A stretch of 64,000 bases of DNA from an uncultured Aquimarina sp. (GCA_947498935.1 CANMMM010000009.1:62001-126000), one strand, 5' to 3'; counted from the stretch's first letter, positions 34,489 to 43,919 are shown. Numbers and translations: made by a program. Notes: generated by a model not told the origin, from the sequence alone.

Positions 34489-34944
34489 TTATAAGATACG
34501 AGCGACTTCTTGGTTTACAAACTCTAAGAAGCGTTCATCATCTTCGCTAAAAGGGTCAGGCGTATTCGAATCAATATCGATCTGACCAATATTTTCGCCA
34601 TCTTTAAACAGAGGGATTACAATCTCTGATTTTACATTAATGCTGCATGAGATATAATTGTCTTGTGCCTGTACATCAGGAACTACAAAATTTTCATTAC
34701 TCAGTGCCACCTGACCACAAATTCCCTTCCCAAAAGGAATAACCGTATGATCCGTAGTGTCACCTGCATAGGTTTTTAAAATTAGTTCTTTTTTATCTCC
34801 ATTTTTAAAATAAAATCCCACCCAATCATAATATGCGATACGCTCTTTGAGCAAATCACAAACCTGTTGTAATCGATCAGTTACAGATGTTTGAGAATCA
34901 CTTAGTAAGTTAATAACTAGGGGTTTTAAGGTTTCGAATAACAT
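34489..34944 (-). CDS. GAF-domain protein, free-methionine-(R)-sulfoxide reductase type
   Basis: 151 aa from the ATG at 34944; the longer start at 34986 overlaps the -7 box at 34965 and lacks conservation. The whole protein is one GAF domain of the fRMsr (MsrC) type: DWVGFYFKNGDKKELILKTYAG, GKGICGQVALS, SEIVIPLFKDGENIGQIDIDS. Cys76 and Cys100 are 24 residues apart, exactly as C94 and C118 in E. coli MsrC. The third Cys (E. coli C84) is replaced by a His-region residue. It probably reduces free methionine-R-sulfoxide with thioredoxin. Confidence 0.82.
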   Translation of the reverse strand: MLFETLKPLVINLLSDSQTSVTDRLQQVCDLLKERIAYYDWVGFYFKNGDKKELILKTYAGDTTDHTVIPFGKGICGQVALSNENFVVPDVQAQDNYISCSINVKSEIVIPLFKDGENIGQIDIDSNTPDPFSEDDERFLEFVNQEVARIL

Positions 34945-34964
34945 TGTTTTGCAATTTTTGGCTG

Positions 34965-34972
34965 CAAAAGTA
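34965..34972 (-). promoter_or_regulatory. -7 element for the GAF gene
   Basis: TACTTTTG on the minus strand, exact TAnnTTTG match, 21 bp before the ATG at 34944. The -33 box is not clear. Confidence 0.45.
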
Positions 34973-35047
34973 TTCAAAATATTCAAAAAAAGTGGAGCAT
35001 ATTTACACTATTATAACACTATTCAGGGCGTACACGATGATAGTAGG

Positions 35048-35078
35048 TTGAAGGATTGGAATATATTCCGTATTTTTG
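35048..35078 (+). promoter_or_regulatory. Promoter of the metal-efflux operon
   Basis: TTG (35048-35050), 20-bp spacer, TATTTTTG (35071-35078): an exact match to the Bacteroidota consensus. It ends 9 bp before the ATG of the HYC protein, so the leader is very short. Confidence 0.7.
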
Positions 35079-35087
35079 TGATGTATT

Positions 35088-35498
35088 ATGAGTCGATTTT
35101 TGTACAAAACACTATCTGTCCTATTAGCAGGCTTGGTATGGATGTCTACCCTTTCTTTTACAATAGAAAAGCACTATTGTGGGCGATTTTTGGTAGATGT
35201 ATCTATAGTAACTCCTGCCAAGGATTGTGGTATGCTACTAGCACAGCATAACAGCGATACCACTGTGCAGAAAATGCCCTGTTGCAAAGATGAACTGACC
35301 ATTATACAGGGGCAAGACGAATTAAAAAATACCTTAGCGTATTGCATACACAAGGTTTCGGTAGCTGCCACAATACCTACTTCTACAGGGATTACTTTTT
35401 TAGAAGTCGCAGAGCCGCAGGAAGTCGTATATACTACATATGCACCGCCTGATATTGGCATAGATATTCCTATCTTTTACCAAACATTTTTAATTTGA
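35088..35498 (+). CDS. HYC_CC_PP-family small secreted protein
   Basis: 136 aa with a signal peptide (about 1-24). Cysteines lie at HYC (29-31), C47, CC (65-66) and C86, and a PP lies in the C-terminal APPDIGIDIP, the features that give this flavobacterial family its name. Function is not established. It is the first gene of the metal-efflux unit and the His/Cys pattern could bind copper or silver in the periplasm. The next gene starts 155 bp downstream, in which I see no other feature. Confidence 0.72.
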   Translation: MSRFLYKTLSVLLAGLVWMSTLSFTIEKHYCGRFLVDVSIVTPAKDCGMLLAQHNSDTTVQKMPCCKDELTIIQGQDELKNTLAYCIHKVSVAATIPTSTGITFLEVAEPQEVVYTTYAPPDIGIDIPIFYQTFLI

Positions 35499-35653
35499 TA
35501 TAGCAAATAATCAACACATTAGCTGTGAGTATATCCATTGTATGCTTGCCTAATGGATTGTATCTTTAAGTAGCGATATATGCGATGCTAGTACGTATCA
35601 TTATATCCCACGCTTACATACTCATTTATACAAGGATTTGCTAAATCAATACT

Positions 35654-38600
35654 ATGCTCAATACAAGCATTCAATTTCTTATCAAACATAAAATTATAGC
35701 CCTATTGCTCTTGCTGATCAGTATTGGTTTTGGATGGATATACGCACCAATAGATACCAAAGTGTCATGGATGCCTAATGAACCTATTGCCGTGGATGCC
35801 ATACCCGATCTCGGAGAAAACCAACAAATCATAGTGGCCGAATGGGAGGGGCGCTCTCCACAAGATATAGAAGATCAAATCACCTATCCGCTCACTACAG
35901 CATTGCTAGGTATTCCAGGAGTAAAAACCATCAGAAGCTCCTCTATGTTTGGAGTGGCTACGATTTACCTCATCTTCGAAGAAGAAGTAGAATTCTATTG
36001 GAGTCGTAGCCGTATTCTCGAAAAACTAAACGCACTACCCCCAGAAACCCTCCCCCAAGGAGTACGCCCAGCACTGGGACCCGATGCCACAGGCTTAGGG
36101 CAGGTATTTTGGTATACATTAGAAGGCAGAGATACAAAAGGCGAAGTTACAGGTGGCTGGGATTTACAAGAATTACGAACCCTACAAGATACCTATGTAA
36201 AGTATGGACTGGCTACAGCACAAGGAGTAGCAGAAGTAGCTTCTATCGGTGGGTATGTAAAAGAATATCAGATTGATGTACATCCAGCAGCACTTAAGAA
36301 ATACCAACTCACATTACTAGAGCTAGTAGCAGCCATACGAGCAGCCAATAAAGATGTAGGAGCTAAAACGATAGAAATCAATCAAGCAGAATACATCGTC
36401 AGAGGATTAGGTAGTATCGCTAGCACCATCGATATAGAACAAACAGTCATTAGATCCGATGGATACACTCCCATTACCGTAGCAGATGTAGCCACGGTCA
36501 GTATCGGTCCCGCTGCGCGAAGAGGGATTTTAGACAAAGAAGGCGCAGAAGTAGTAGGAGGTGTCGCCATTGCTCGATACGGGGCCAATCCAATGCAGGT
36601 CATTAGCAATGTCAAGGAGAAAATAGCAGCCATGCAAAGCGGAATGCCTTCTAAAACACTGGCAGATGGTAGGCGCTCTACAGTAACCATTGTGCCTTTT
36701 TACGACCGATCCGAGCTGATCCATGAGACCTTAGATACACTATACGACGCCATCACACTAGAATTGCTCATTACCATACTCGTCATTATTCTGATGGTAC
36801 GGAATACACGTGCATCCCTACTCATCACTATGATTGTTCCCATATCGGTATTGCTCGTCTTTATCGCCATGAAAGTAGCAGGAGTCACAGCCAATATTGT
36901 AGCGCTATCTGGTATCGCTATCGCCATCGGTACGATGGTAGACATAGGTGTCATCGTATCAGAAAATATAGTACGGCACCTAGAAAAAAATCAAGGACAA
37001 TCTCCAATCAATACGATCGTATATCAAGCTACCAAAGAAGTAGCAGGAGCCATTATCACAGCAGTATTGACCACGATTATCAGCTTTTTACCCATTTTTA
37101 TGATGGTAGGCGCAGAAGGGAAGCTGTTTAGACCCCTGGCATTTACCAAAACAGCTGCATTGACAGCAGCGCTGCTGGTTACGCTAGCCATCTTGCCTCC
37201 CTTGGCAACTATGCTCTTTAAAAAACGACCGTTTTCCAAAACCATGTACTATGTCATAGGAATCAGTTTACTAATCATAGGGAGTATAGCGATTGCGAAT
37301 CATGTATATATAGGAATACTCATCATAGCCTTTGGAGCTATCGAATGTCTCAGACCATCCGCTAGACTGTCTGCCCAACGTATCGCTATGCTACAACACC
37401 TATTAATAGTAGGTGCAATTACTACTTTATTGGCCTACTTCTGGAAACCACTAGGGGTTGAAAAGCATATGATTTGGAATTTTCTTTTCGTAGCAGGATG
37501 CTGCGCTGTGGTATTAGGAGGATTTACCCTATTTAGATATTACTACGAGTCATTATTGCGATGGGCATTACAGCATAAAGTTCTATTCCTCGCACTGCCA
37601 CTTCTCATCGTTGCAGCAGGGGTAGGAGCGATGCTGCATACCGATAGTGAATTCATGCCCTCATTAGACGAAGGCTCATTTTTACTGATGCCTACATCGC
37701 TCCCTCATGCAGGAGTCGAAGCCAATAAGCGCGTCTTACAGCAATTAGACAGAGCAGTAGCGTCTATTCCCGAAGTCGAAACCGTAGTCGGCAAAGCAGG
37801 GAGGATCAACTCTGCATTAGATCCAGCACCATTATCTATGTATGAAAATATCATTCATTACAAGCCAGAGTACGTAGTAGACACAAACGGAAACCGACAA
37901 TTATTTAGCGTAGATGAAACAGGAGCATTTGTCCTAAAAAATGGATCAGTGTGTACGGATCAGTGCGATGTAGCACAGCTCATTCCAGCTAGCAGTGGAG
38001 CGTATTACCGCAATTGGAGATCACATATCCAAACCCCCGATGATATCTGGCAAGAAATCCTAGCGGTTACACGTTTACCAGGCGTTACAGCAGCACCCAA
38101 ACTACAACCCATCGAAACACGCTTGCTGATGTTACAAACAGGCATGCGTACCCCTATAGGGATCAAGATCAAAGGAACAGATCTAGATACCATTGCTTCA
38201 GTAGCAATGCAGTTAGAGGCACTCGTCAAAACAGTAGAAGGCGTACAAAAAGAAGCTGTTTTTGCCGATAGAGTAATCGGAAAACCCTATTTACTGATCG
38301 ATATCGACCGAAAAAAAGCGGCACGATACGGCGCATCGATCGATCAGATACAGCAAACCATTGCTGTCGCTATTGGAGGAGCTACTCTGACGCATACCCA
38401 AGAAGGAAGAGAGCGCTATGGAGTACGTGTCCGATATCCCAGAGCTTTCCGAGATACTCCAGAAGCCATACAAGCCATAGAAGTAGCGCTGCCCGAGGGT
38501 CGGTTAGTACCATTAGCAAGCTTAGCAAACATCCATTATAAGCAAGGCCCGCAATTGATTAAAAGCGAAGATACTTTTTTGGTAGCCTATGTATTATTAG

Positions 38601-39340
38601 ACGCAGTAGCAGGGTACACCGCAGAAACAATAGTCGAGAATACCCAGAAAACTATCGATCAGTCCATTACCGATGGCACACTGAGAATACCACAAAATGT
38701 AAACTACGAATTTACAGGAACCTATATACAGCAGCGCAATGCAGAGAAAACCCTAGCATGGGTGATTCCATTAGCATTACTCAGTATTTTTCTCATTTTG
38801 TACGCCCAGTTTCGTTCCGTGAGTACTACTTGCATGGTATTTGTAGGAGTAGCAGTAGCATTAGCGGGCGGTATGCTATTAATTTGGTTGTATGGACAGC
38901 ATTGGTTTATGGATGTATCCATTTTTGGGATAGATTTCAGTGCCATTTTTCAGATCAAGACCGTTCGACTCAGTGTAGCCGTATGGGTAGGATTTATAGC
39001 CTTATTCGGCATCGCTACCGATGATGGCGTAGTCATGGCTACCTATCTAACACAAACATTTGCCACGGAACAACCAACTACCACAGCACAAATACAGGAT
39101 TTGGTCGTTCAGGCAGGAAAAAAACGCATCAGAGCGTGTTTACTGACCACAGCCACCACCATATTAGCACTTTTGCCAGTACTCACCGCCACAGGAAGAG
39201 GAAGCGATATTCTAATACCCATGGCAATTCCTACCTTTGGGGGAATGCTGGTAGCAGTCATTACCCTATGTATTGTACCTGTTTTATACAGCTGGAAAGT
39301 TGAATATGTAGTAAAAAAACAACAAAAAAATGCAAAATAG
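35654..39340 (+). CDS. CusA/CzcA-type heavy-metal RND efflux pump
   Basis: 1228-aa inner-membrane proton-driven metal exporter. RND signatures: PDLGENQQIIVAEWEGRSPQDIEDQITYPLT, GIPGVKTIRSSSMFG near the start, GTMVDIGVIVSENIVRHLE in helix 4 and IATDDGVVMATYL in helix 10. It is longer than E. coli CusA because about 530-660 holds several extra hydrophobic segments between the two repeats, seen in other Bacteroidota members. A CTDQCD motif in the second periplasmic region could bind metal. The next gene overlaps by 11 bp. Cation specificity (Cu/Ag or Co/Zn/Cd) is not settled; the neighbours favour copper or silver. Confidence 0.9.
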   Translation: MLNTSIQFLIKHKIIALLLLLISIGFGWIYAPIDTKVSWMPNEPIAVDAIPDLGENQQIIVAEWEGRSPQDIEDQITYPLTTALLGIPGVKTIRSSSMFGVATIYLIFEEEVEFYWSRSRILEKLNALPPETLPQGVRPALGPDATGLGQVFWYTLEGRDTKGEVTGGWDLQELRTLQDTYVKYGLATAQGVAEVASIGGYVKEYQIDVHPAALKKYQLTLLELVAAIRAANKDVGAKTIEINQAEYIVRGLGSIASTIDIEQTVIRSDGYTPITVADVATVSIGPAARRGILDKEGAEVVGGVAIARYGANPMQVISNVKEKIAAMQSGMPSKTLADGRRSTVTIVPFYDRSELIHETLDTLYDAITLELLITILVIILMVRNTRASLLITMIVPISVLLVFIAMKVAGVTANIVALSGIAIAIGTMVDIGVIVSENIVRHLEKNQGQSPINTIVYQATKEVAGAIITAVLTTIISFLPIFMMVGAEGKLFRPLAFTKTAALTAALLVTLAILPPLATMLFKKRPFSKTMYYVIGISLLIIGSIAIANHVYIGILIIAFGAIECLRPSARLSAQRIAMLQHLLIVGAITTLLAYFWKPLGVEKHMIWNFLFVAGCCAVVLGGFTLFRYYYESLLRWALQHKVLFLALPLLIVAAGVGAMLHTDSEFMPSLDEGSFLLMPTSLPHAGVEANKRVLQQLDRAVASIPEVETVVGKAGRINSALDPAPLSMYENIIHYKPEYVVDTNGNRQLFSVDETGAFVLKNGSVCTDQCDVAQLIPASSGAYYRNWRSHIQTPDDIWQEILAVTRLPGVTAAPKLQPIETRLLMLQTGMRTPIGIKIKGTDLDTIASVAMQLEALVKTVEGVQKEAVFADRVIGKPYLLIDIDRKKAARYGASIDQIQQTIAVAIGGATLTHTQEGRERYGVRVRYPRAFRDTPEAIQAIEVALPEGRLVPLASLANIHYKQGPQLIKSEDTFLVAYVLLDAVAGYTAETIVENTQKTIDQSITDGTLRIPQNVNYEFTGTYIQQRNAEKTLAWVIPLALLSIFLILYAQFRSVSTTCMVFVGVAVALAGGMLLIWLYGQHWFMDVSIFGIDFSAIFQIKTVRLSVAVWVGFIALFGIATDDGVVMATYLTQTFATEQPTTTAQIQDLVVQAGKKRIRACLLTTATTILALLPVLTATGRGSDILIPMAIPTFGGMLVAVITLCIVPVLYSWKVEYVVKKQQKNAK

Positions 39341-40613
39341 CACTTATCATATGAATACAACCCCTACATCTTTAGTCCTGATCACAGGACTCCTATTGCG
39401 GTGTATACTACCCATCACACTGCTTATAATTCCGATACAGCAAGTTGTATATGGACAGAGCTTAACTGCCTATAAGCAAGAAGCAATGGCCAATAACCCA
39501 GCCATCAAGGCTATGGAACTGCGGCTAGAAGCACATGCCAAACAAGTAAAAGAAGTCGGCGCACTTCCTAATACACAGCTTACAACCGCTTATTTCGTCA
39601 GTGAACCCGAAACGAGAACAGGTGCACAAAAAGCAAGTGTCAGCGCGCAGCAATCACTCCCTTGGTTTGGAACGAACAAAGCAAAGAGGAATACCCTATT
39701 GGCCGAAAACAAAATCTACGAAAATACACTCGCCATCCAAAAGCGTAAGATTGCCTATCAGATCGAAAAACAATATTATAAGATTTATGAGCTCAAAGCC
39801 AAGCAAAAACTACTGATACAGCAAGACTCATTATTACAGCAATACCTAGATCTAGCACTAGTAGCAGTAGAAACCAACAAAGCAACTGCCATAGAAGTGC
39901 TCAAAATCAACATTGCTAGAAATACATTATTAGATCAAAAAGAAATTCTGAAAGGCACATTGTTATCAGAAGAAAGTACCATGAATCAATTATTGCACAG
40001 AGATGGATTTGATCCGCTATTAATACCCGATAATTTGTATATGCCTGACGAAGAACCCACCATGCTGCTAGATGATATCACCTTTCATCCAGAACTACTT
40101 ACCTACGATTATAGGGGTGAAGTACTCGAAAAAAAGGAAGCTGTCAATGCCAAGGAAGCCGCTCCCGCCATCGGTATAGGATTGGCATATACCATCGTCG
40201 AAGAACGCTCCAATATGCAATTTTCAGACAATGGAAAAGACATCATCATGCCCAGCCTTTCCGTATCGATTCCATTGTTTTCCAAGCGGTATAAAGCACG
40301 CTCAGATCGGTATGAATTAGAAAAAGAAGAAGCGCTGGCACTCCGAGAAGCAGCACAAACCCAATTAGCAGCACACTTAGAGCAAGCCATTAATAATCGA
40401 ATCACAGCACGGATTAATTATGATACACAGCAAAAAAATATCACACAAACCCAGCAAGTAGAAAAAATGCTCTTATCACAGTACGAAACCTCACAAGTAG
40501 GCTTCGAATCCCTATTAGAAATCCAAGAAATGCGTTTTTCCTATCAGCATAAAAAGATCGCAGCCATTGCCGAATACTTTTTGCATACGGCTACGCTTAA
40601 TTATTTACGTTAA
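39330..40613 (+). CDS. TolC-family outer-membrane efflux protein
   Basis: 427-aa outer-membrane channel of the tripartite pump. After an N-terminal leader (about 10-44) come the two long coiled-coil OEP repeats: NPAIKAMELRLEAHAKQVKEVGALPNTQL, AYQIEKQYYKIYELKAKQKLLIQQ, and the second half from TFHPELLTYDY to YETSQVGFESLLEIQEMRFSY. The start at 39330 overlaps the pump gene; the ATG at 39351 would also keep the signal peptide. It is 18 bp ahead of the DUF3347 gene. Confidence 0.88.
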   Translation: MQNSTYHMNTTPTSLVLITGLLLRCILPITLLIIPIQQVVYGQSLTAYKQEAMANNPAIKAMELRLEAHAKQVKEVGALPNTQLTTAYFVSEPETRTGAQKASVSAQQSLPWFGTNKAKRNTLLAENKIYENTLAIQKRKIAYQIEKQYYKIYELKAKQKLLIQQDSLLQQYLDLALVAVETNKATAIEVLKINIARNTLLDQKEILKGTLLSEESTMNQLLHRDGFDPLLIPDNLYMPDEEPTMLLDDITFHPELLTYDYRGEVLEKKEAVNAKEAAPAIGIGLAYTIVEERSNMQFSDNGKDIIMPSLSVSIPLFSKRYKARSDRYELEKEEALALREAAQTQLAAHLEQAINNRITARINYDTQQKNITQTQQVEKMLLSQYETSQVGFESLLEIQEMRFSYQHKKIAAIAEYFLHTATLNYLR

Positions 40614-40658
40614 AAAAATAGACCCATTATAATGAATCATTCACCTAAATACACAACT

Positions 40659-41228
40659 ATGAAAACTAGCCTATATAGTACCGTAGTATGCCTTAGTCTT
40701 TTGGTAGCCTGTGGCAAAGACCCTAAAGAAAAAAAAGGCGTTCGCTCTGTAGACACGCCTAGACCCACCACAGAGCAAGCAGCTCCTATAAAAAATAGCA
40801 ATGCTACCGAGACCAGTAGCACCGTTGTTTTCGAAGATGCAAAACTAACCAGTGTCTATACTGCCTATTTAGAGATCAAAAAAGGATTAGTCAATACCGA
40901 TCCCAGTTCGGTACAGCAAGCCGCGTCCAATCTAGAAAAAGCGCTAAAAGAAATCCAACCGTCCAGTCAATTACAATCCATAGCAGAGTTGATAGCACTG
41001 ACCAAAGGTATCGACAAGCAGCGTGACTTTTTTGTAACACTCAGTGCAGAAATCACCCAATTAGTAAGTGCAGCGCCGATCACCTCTGGAGCCATCTATC
41101 AGCAGTTTTGTCCTATGGCATTTGAGGGAGCAGGAGGCTATTGGTTATCCGATTCCAAAGAAATAAGAAATCCTTACTACGGTGATAAAATGCTCACCTG
41201 TGGTGCCGTAAAACAAACCATAGAATGA
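40659..41228 (+). CDS. DUF3347-domain lipoprotein
   Basis: 189 aa from the ATG at 40659, which places the lipobox LLVAC at Cys18; the upstream ATG at 40632 would add nine odd residues. After a Thr/Lys-rich spacer comes the helical DUF3347 domain (LTSVYTAYLEIKKGLVNTDPSSVQQAASNLEKAL) ending FCPMAFEGAGGYWLS, EIRNPYYGDKMLTCG. The same C-terminal Cys/Met motif occurs at the end of the CusB-type adaptor at 42176. This suggests a periplasmic metal-binding role. Stop overlaps the next ATG (4 bases). Confidence 0.82.
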   Translation: MKTSLYSTVVCLSLLVACGKDPKEKKGVRSVDTPRPTTEQAAPIKNSNATETSSTVVFEDAKLTSVYTAYLEIKKGLVNTDPSSVQQAASNLEKALKEIQPSSQLQSIAELIALTKGIDKQRDFFVTLSAEITQLVSAAPITSGAIYQQFCPMAFEGAGGYWLSDSKEIRNPYYGDKMLTCGAVKQTIE

Positions 41229-41938
41229 AACAATACCTACACATAGAAGGAATGACCTGTAATGGATGCAAGCATCAAGTAGAAAGCCTGCTAACCACCA
41301 TTCCAGCAGTTACCCATGTGACAGTAGATTTGGAGTCTAAAGTAGCCGCTATAGAAGCCTCAGCAACCATTGCAGCTTCTGAAGTAGCAGCAGTATTACC
41401 CGCTAAATATACAGTGACGCCTACAGCTACCCCACGAATCGAAACAGACCCGCCAGCAGACCGTCATTCCCTATTTCCATTAGCACTCGTGTTTGTATAC
41501 ATTACGATCGCAGCCATAGGACTCAATTACAGGGATTGGAAGATCGCCTCTTTGATGCTAGACTTTATGGGGATTTTCTATGCAGTATTTAGTTTTTTTA
41601 AGTTGCTAGATCTCAAAGGATTTGTACAGACTTTTCGTATGTATGACCCCATAGCAAAACGAATCCCTATATACGGATGGATATACCCCTTTATCGAAGT
41701 CAGTCTGGCAGTACTCTTTTTACTACGTAGTTACCAGACGATAGCGCTCATCAGTACAATAGTTGTATTAGGGATGACCACACTAGGCGTTGTCCGAGTA
41801 TTAGTAGCCAAAAAAGAGATACAATGCGCCTGTTTAGGAACAGCCCTACGATTACCCATGACGCAAGCCACCTTTATAGAAAATGCAATCATGCTCATCA
41901 TGGCGATTAGCATGTTATGGCAGCAATATGAAATATGA
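41225..41938 (+). CDS. HMA metal-binding domain fused to MauE/DoxX-type membrane domain
   Basis: 237 aa. Residues 1-66 are a heavy-metal-associated ferredoxin-like domain with the GMTCNGC CxxC site. A linker (about 66-85) leads to four or five membrane helices (about 88-235) of the MauE type, with CACLG in a loop before the last helix. The HMA domain would receive Cu(I)/Ag(I) and hand it to or through the membrane part. It is coupled to the DUF3347 gene and co-oriented with the adaptor gene 237 bp further on. Confidence 0.78.
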   Translation: MKQYLHIEGMTCNGCKHQVESLLTTIPAVTHVTVDLESKVAAIEASATIAASEVAAVLPAKYTVTPTATPRIETDPPADRHSLFPLALVFVYITIAAIGLNYRDWKIASLMLDFMGIFYAVFSFFKLLDLKGFVQTFRMYDPIAKRIPIYGWIYPFIEVSLAVLFLLRSYQTIALISTIVVLGMTTLGVVRVLVAKKEIQCACLGTALRLPMTQATFIENAIMLIMAISMLWQQYEI

Positions 41939-41983
41939 TATAATGTATAGACAGCGCTATATAGATATGATACGAGTAGTTCA

Positions 41984-42085
41984 GGGCGTTTCCCCCGATT
42001 CAGATCGGGGGTCGGGCTATCCGCTATATCTTTTTTGTTTTTTTAAAAGGAAAACAAAAAAGGATGCCGCTGCTATCCCTAACGC
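41984..42085 (-). repeat. Intergenic repeat copy E, subfamily 1, inside the efflux operon
   Basis: 102 bp. On the minus strand GCGTTAGGGATAGCAGCGGC, hairpin CTTTTTTGTTTT...AAAACAAAAAAG, CGGATAGCCCGAC then the strong hairpin CCCCCGAT-CTGA-ATCGGGGG and AAACGCCC. The second stem is longest in this copy. It separates the HMA-MauE gene from the adaptor gene and could act as a processing or attenuation site. Confidence 0.9.
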
Positions 42086-42175
42086 AGTAAAAAAACAGTT
42101 TACATCATCAGCTATGTATGCTATGAAGTGTAATCATTAAATATTATTGTAGAACCCCATTAAAATAGACCACAG

Positions 42176-43858
42176 ATGAAAAAAAAGTTAGCATACCTAC
42201 TTATCACCCTTATCATAGGGATGCTCATAGGCGCTAAGTGGTTTAGCCCTTCACCTACAGCCGTACACACGGATCATCCGCCAGAGGAACACCAACAGTG
42301 GACATGTGCCATGCACCCACAGATTCAAAAAAGTACCCAAGGCAATTGTCCCATATGCGGTATGGCATTAACACTGATGCAACAGGAGGCTAGCGATAGT
42401 AGCCAAGAGCAATTCACGATGACTAAAACAGCCATGGCATTGGCTAATATACAAACATCAGTAGTAAGCGCGGCTACCCCCACTACCCAACGATTACAAT
42501 TATCAGGAACGATCAGAGAAAATGAAAAAACACAATCCGTAGTTGTCAGTCATTTTGCAGGAAGAATCGAAAAACTATACGTAAAATCCATCGGAGAAAC
42601 CATACGCAAAGGACAACTGATAGCCATGCTATATGCGCCAGAATTGGTCACCGCTCAGCAAGAATTACTCACTGCGGCAGCTATCAAGCAGTCCCAACCC
42701 GCTTTGTACAATGCGGTGCGCAAAAAACTAAAAATCAAAAAAATTACCGAAGCCCAAATAACCGCTATAGAAACCACAGGTAAAATACAAGAAGCCTTTC
42801 CTATATACGCCCATTTCTCGGGAGTGGTCACAGCACAAATGGTCAAAGAAGGAGACCATGTAAGCAGTGGGCAAGCCTTATACCATGTTTCGGATCTCTC
42901 TACAGTATGGGCTACTTTCGATGTGTATGAACATCAAATGGTCAGTGTGCAAAAAGGACAATCCATAGAAGTAACCGCTAGTGCCTATCCCAATATGAAT
43001 ATAACAGCCACACTATCTTTTGTAGATCCCGTAGTTAATCCAGCTACGCAGATCGCCACAGCCAGAGCTGTAGTGTCCAATACTACTAACCGCCTAAAAC
43101 CAGGTATGTTTATAGAAGGGGAGTTACTTCAAGCAATAGCAAAAGATACAACGCAGATTCATATTCCTGCTAGTGCCGTACTATGGACAGGAAAAAAATC
43201 ATTGGTATATGTAAAAGTCGCAGCGCATCCCATCACTTTTGCATACAGAGAAGTATTATTAGGTACGAAACAAGGTGCTTACTATCCAATCCTCAGTGGA
43301 CTCCAAGTGGGAGAAGAGATCGTAACACATGGTGCTTTTACCGTTGATGCAGCAGCACAATTAGCAGGAAAAAAATCAATGATTCATTCAGTAGCTGCTA
43401 GTACACCAGTCACTAATACAATACCAATAGCATTCCGAAAATCCTTTACCGCCAGTTTATCACATTATTTCCTGCTCAAGAATGCCTTAGTATCGGATGA
43501 TACACAAGTAGCTACTACACAAGCGACACATTGGTTATCGGCATTACGTCAGTTAGAAGTTACTCATGCCGATGCAGTGTCTCAGATCCCCCTTCATGAG
43601 GTGATCATAGCAGTGGAAGCGCTGTCCAAGTTGCAAGAGATTAATGATCAGCGCGCAAAATTTGTAACCATAAATCAAGCAATGCTACCATGGATACAAA
43701 CAGTATATGCAGATTCGAAAGCACTGTATATACAACACTGTCCCATGGCTAATAATGATCAAGGAGCCAGTTGGATAAGCCAAGAAAAACAAATCCGAAA
43801 TTCGTATTTTGGTATGCAGATGCTTTCTTGTGGGAGTGTCGTAGAGGTATTGCAGTAA
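42176..43858 (+). CDS. CusB-type periplasmic adaptor with metal-binding head and DUF3347 tail
   Basis: 560-aa membrane-fusion protein of the RND pump. N-terminal helix (about 4-20), then a zinc-ribbon-like heavy-metal domain (WTCAMHPQIQKSTQGNCPICGMAL, about 42-67). The standard MFP body follows: barrel-sandwich GRIEKLYVKSIGETIRKGQLIAML, a helical hairpin, and beta-barrel LSTVWATFDVYEHQMVSVQKGQ and VNPATQIATARAVVSN. The last 140 residues repeat DUF3347 (HCPMANNDQGASWISQE, IRNSYFGMQMLSCG). It is the last gene of the efflux set; the pump gene comes 6 kb earlier rather than adjacent. Confidence 0.9.
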   Translation: MKKKLAYLLITLIIGMLIGAKWFSPSPTAVHTDHPPEEHQQWTCAMHPQIQKSTQGNCPICGMALTLMQQEASDSSQEQFTMTKTAMALANIQTSVVSAATPTTQRLQLSGTIRENEKTQSVVVSHFAGRIEKLYVKSIGETIRKGQLIAMLYAPELVTAQQELLTAAAIKQSQPALYNAVRKKLKIKKITEAQITAIETTGKIQEAFPIYAHFSGVVTAQMVKEGDHVSSGQALYHVSDLSTVWATFDVYEHQMVSVQKGQSIEVTASAYPNMNITATLSFVDPVVNPATQIATARAVVSNTTNRLKPGMFIEGELLQAIAKDTTQIHIPASAVLWTGKKSLVYVKVAAHPITFAYREVLLGTKQGAYYPILSGLQVGEEIVTHGAFTVDAAAQLAGKKSMIHSVAASTPVTNTIPIAFRKSFTASLSHYFLLKNALVSDDTQVATTQATHWLSALRQLEVTHADAVSQIPLHEVIIAVEALSKLQEINDQRAKFVTINQAMLPWIQTVYADSKALYIQHCPMANNDQGASWISQEKQIRNSYFGMQMLSCGSVVEVLQ

Positions 43859-43919
43859 CTATTTTTAGAGGTTTTTTGTTGTAAATCAATTGGTTGGGTG
43901 TCTCTCTCCATGTTTTTAG

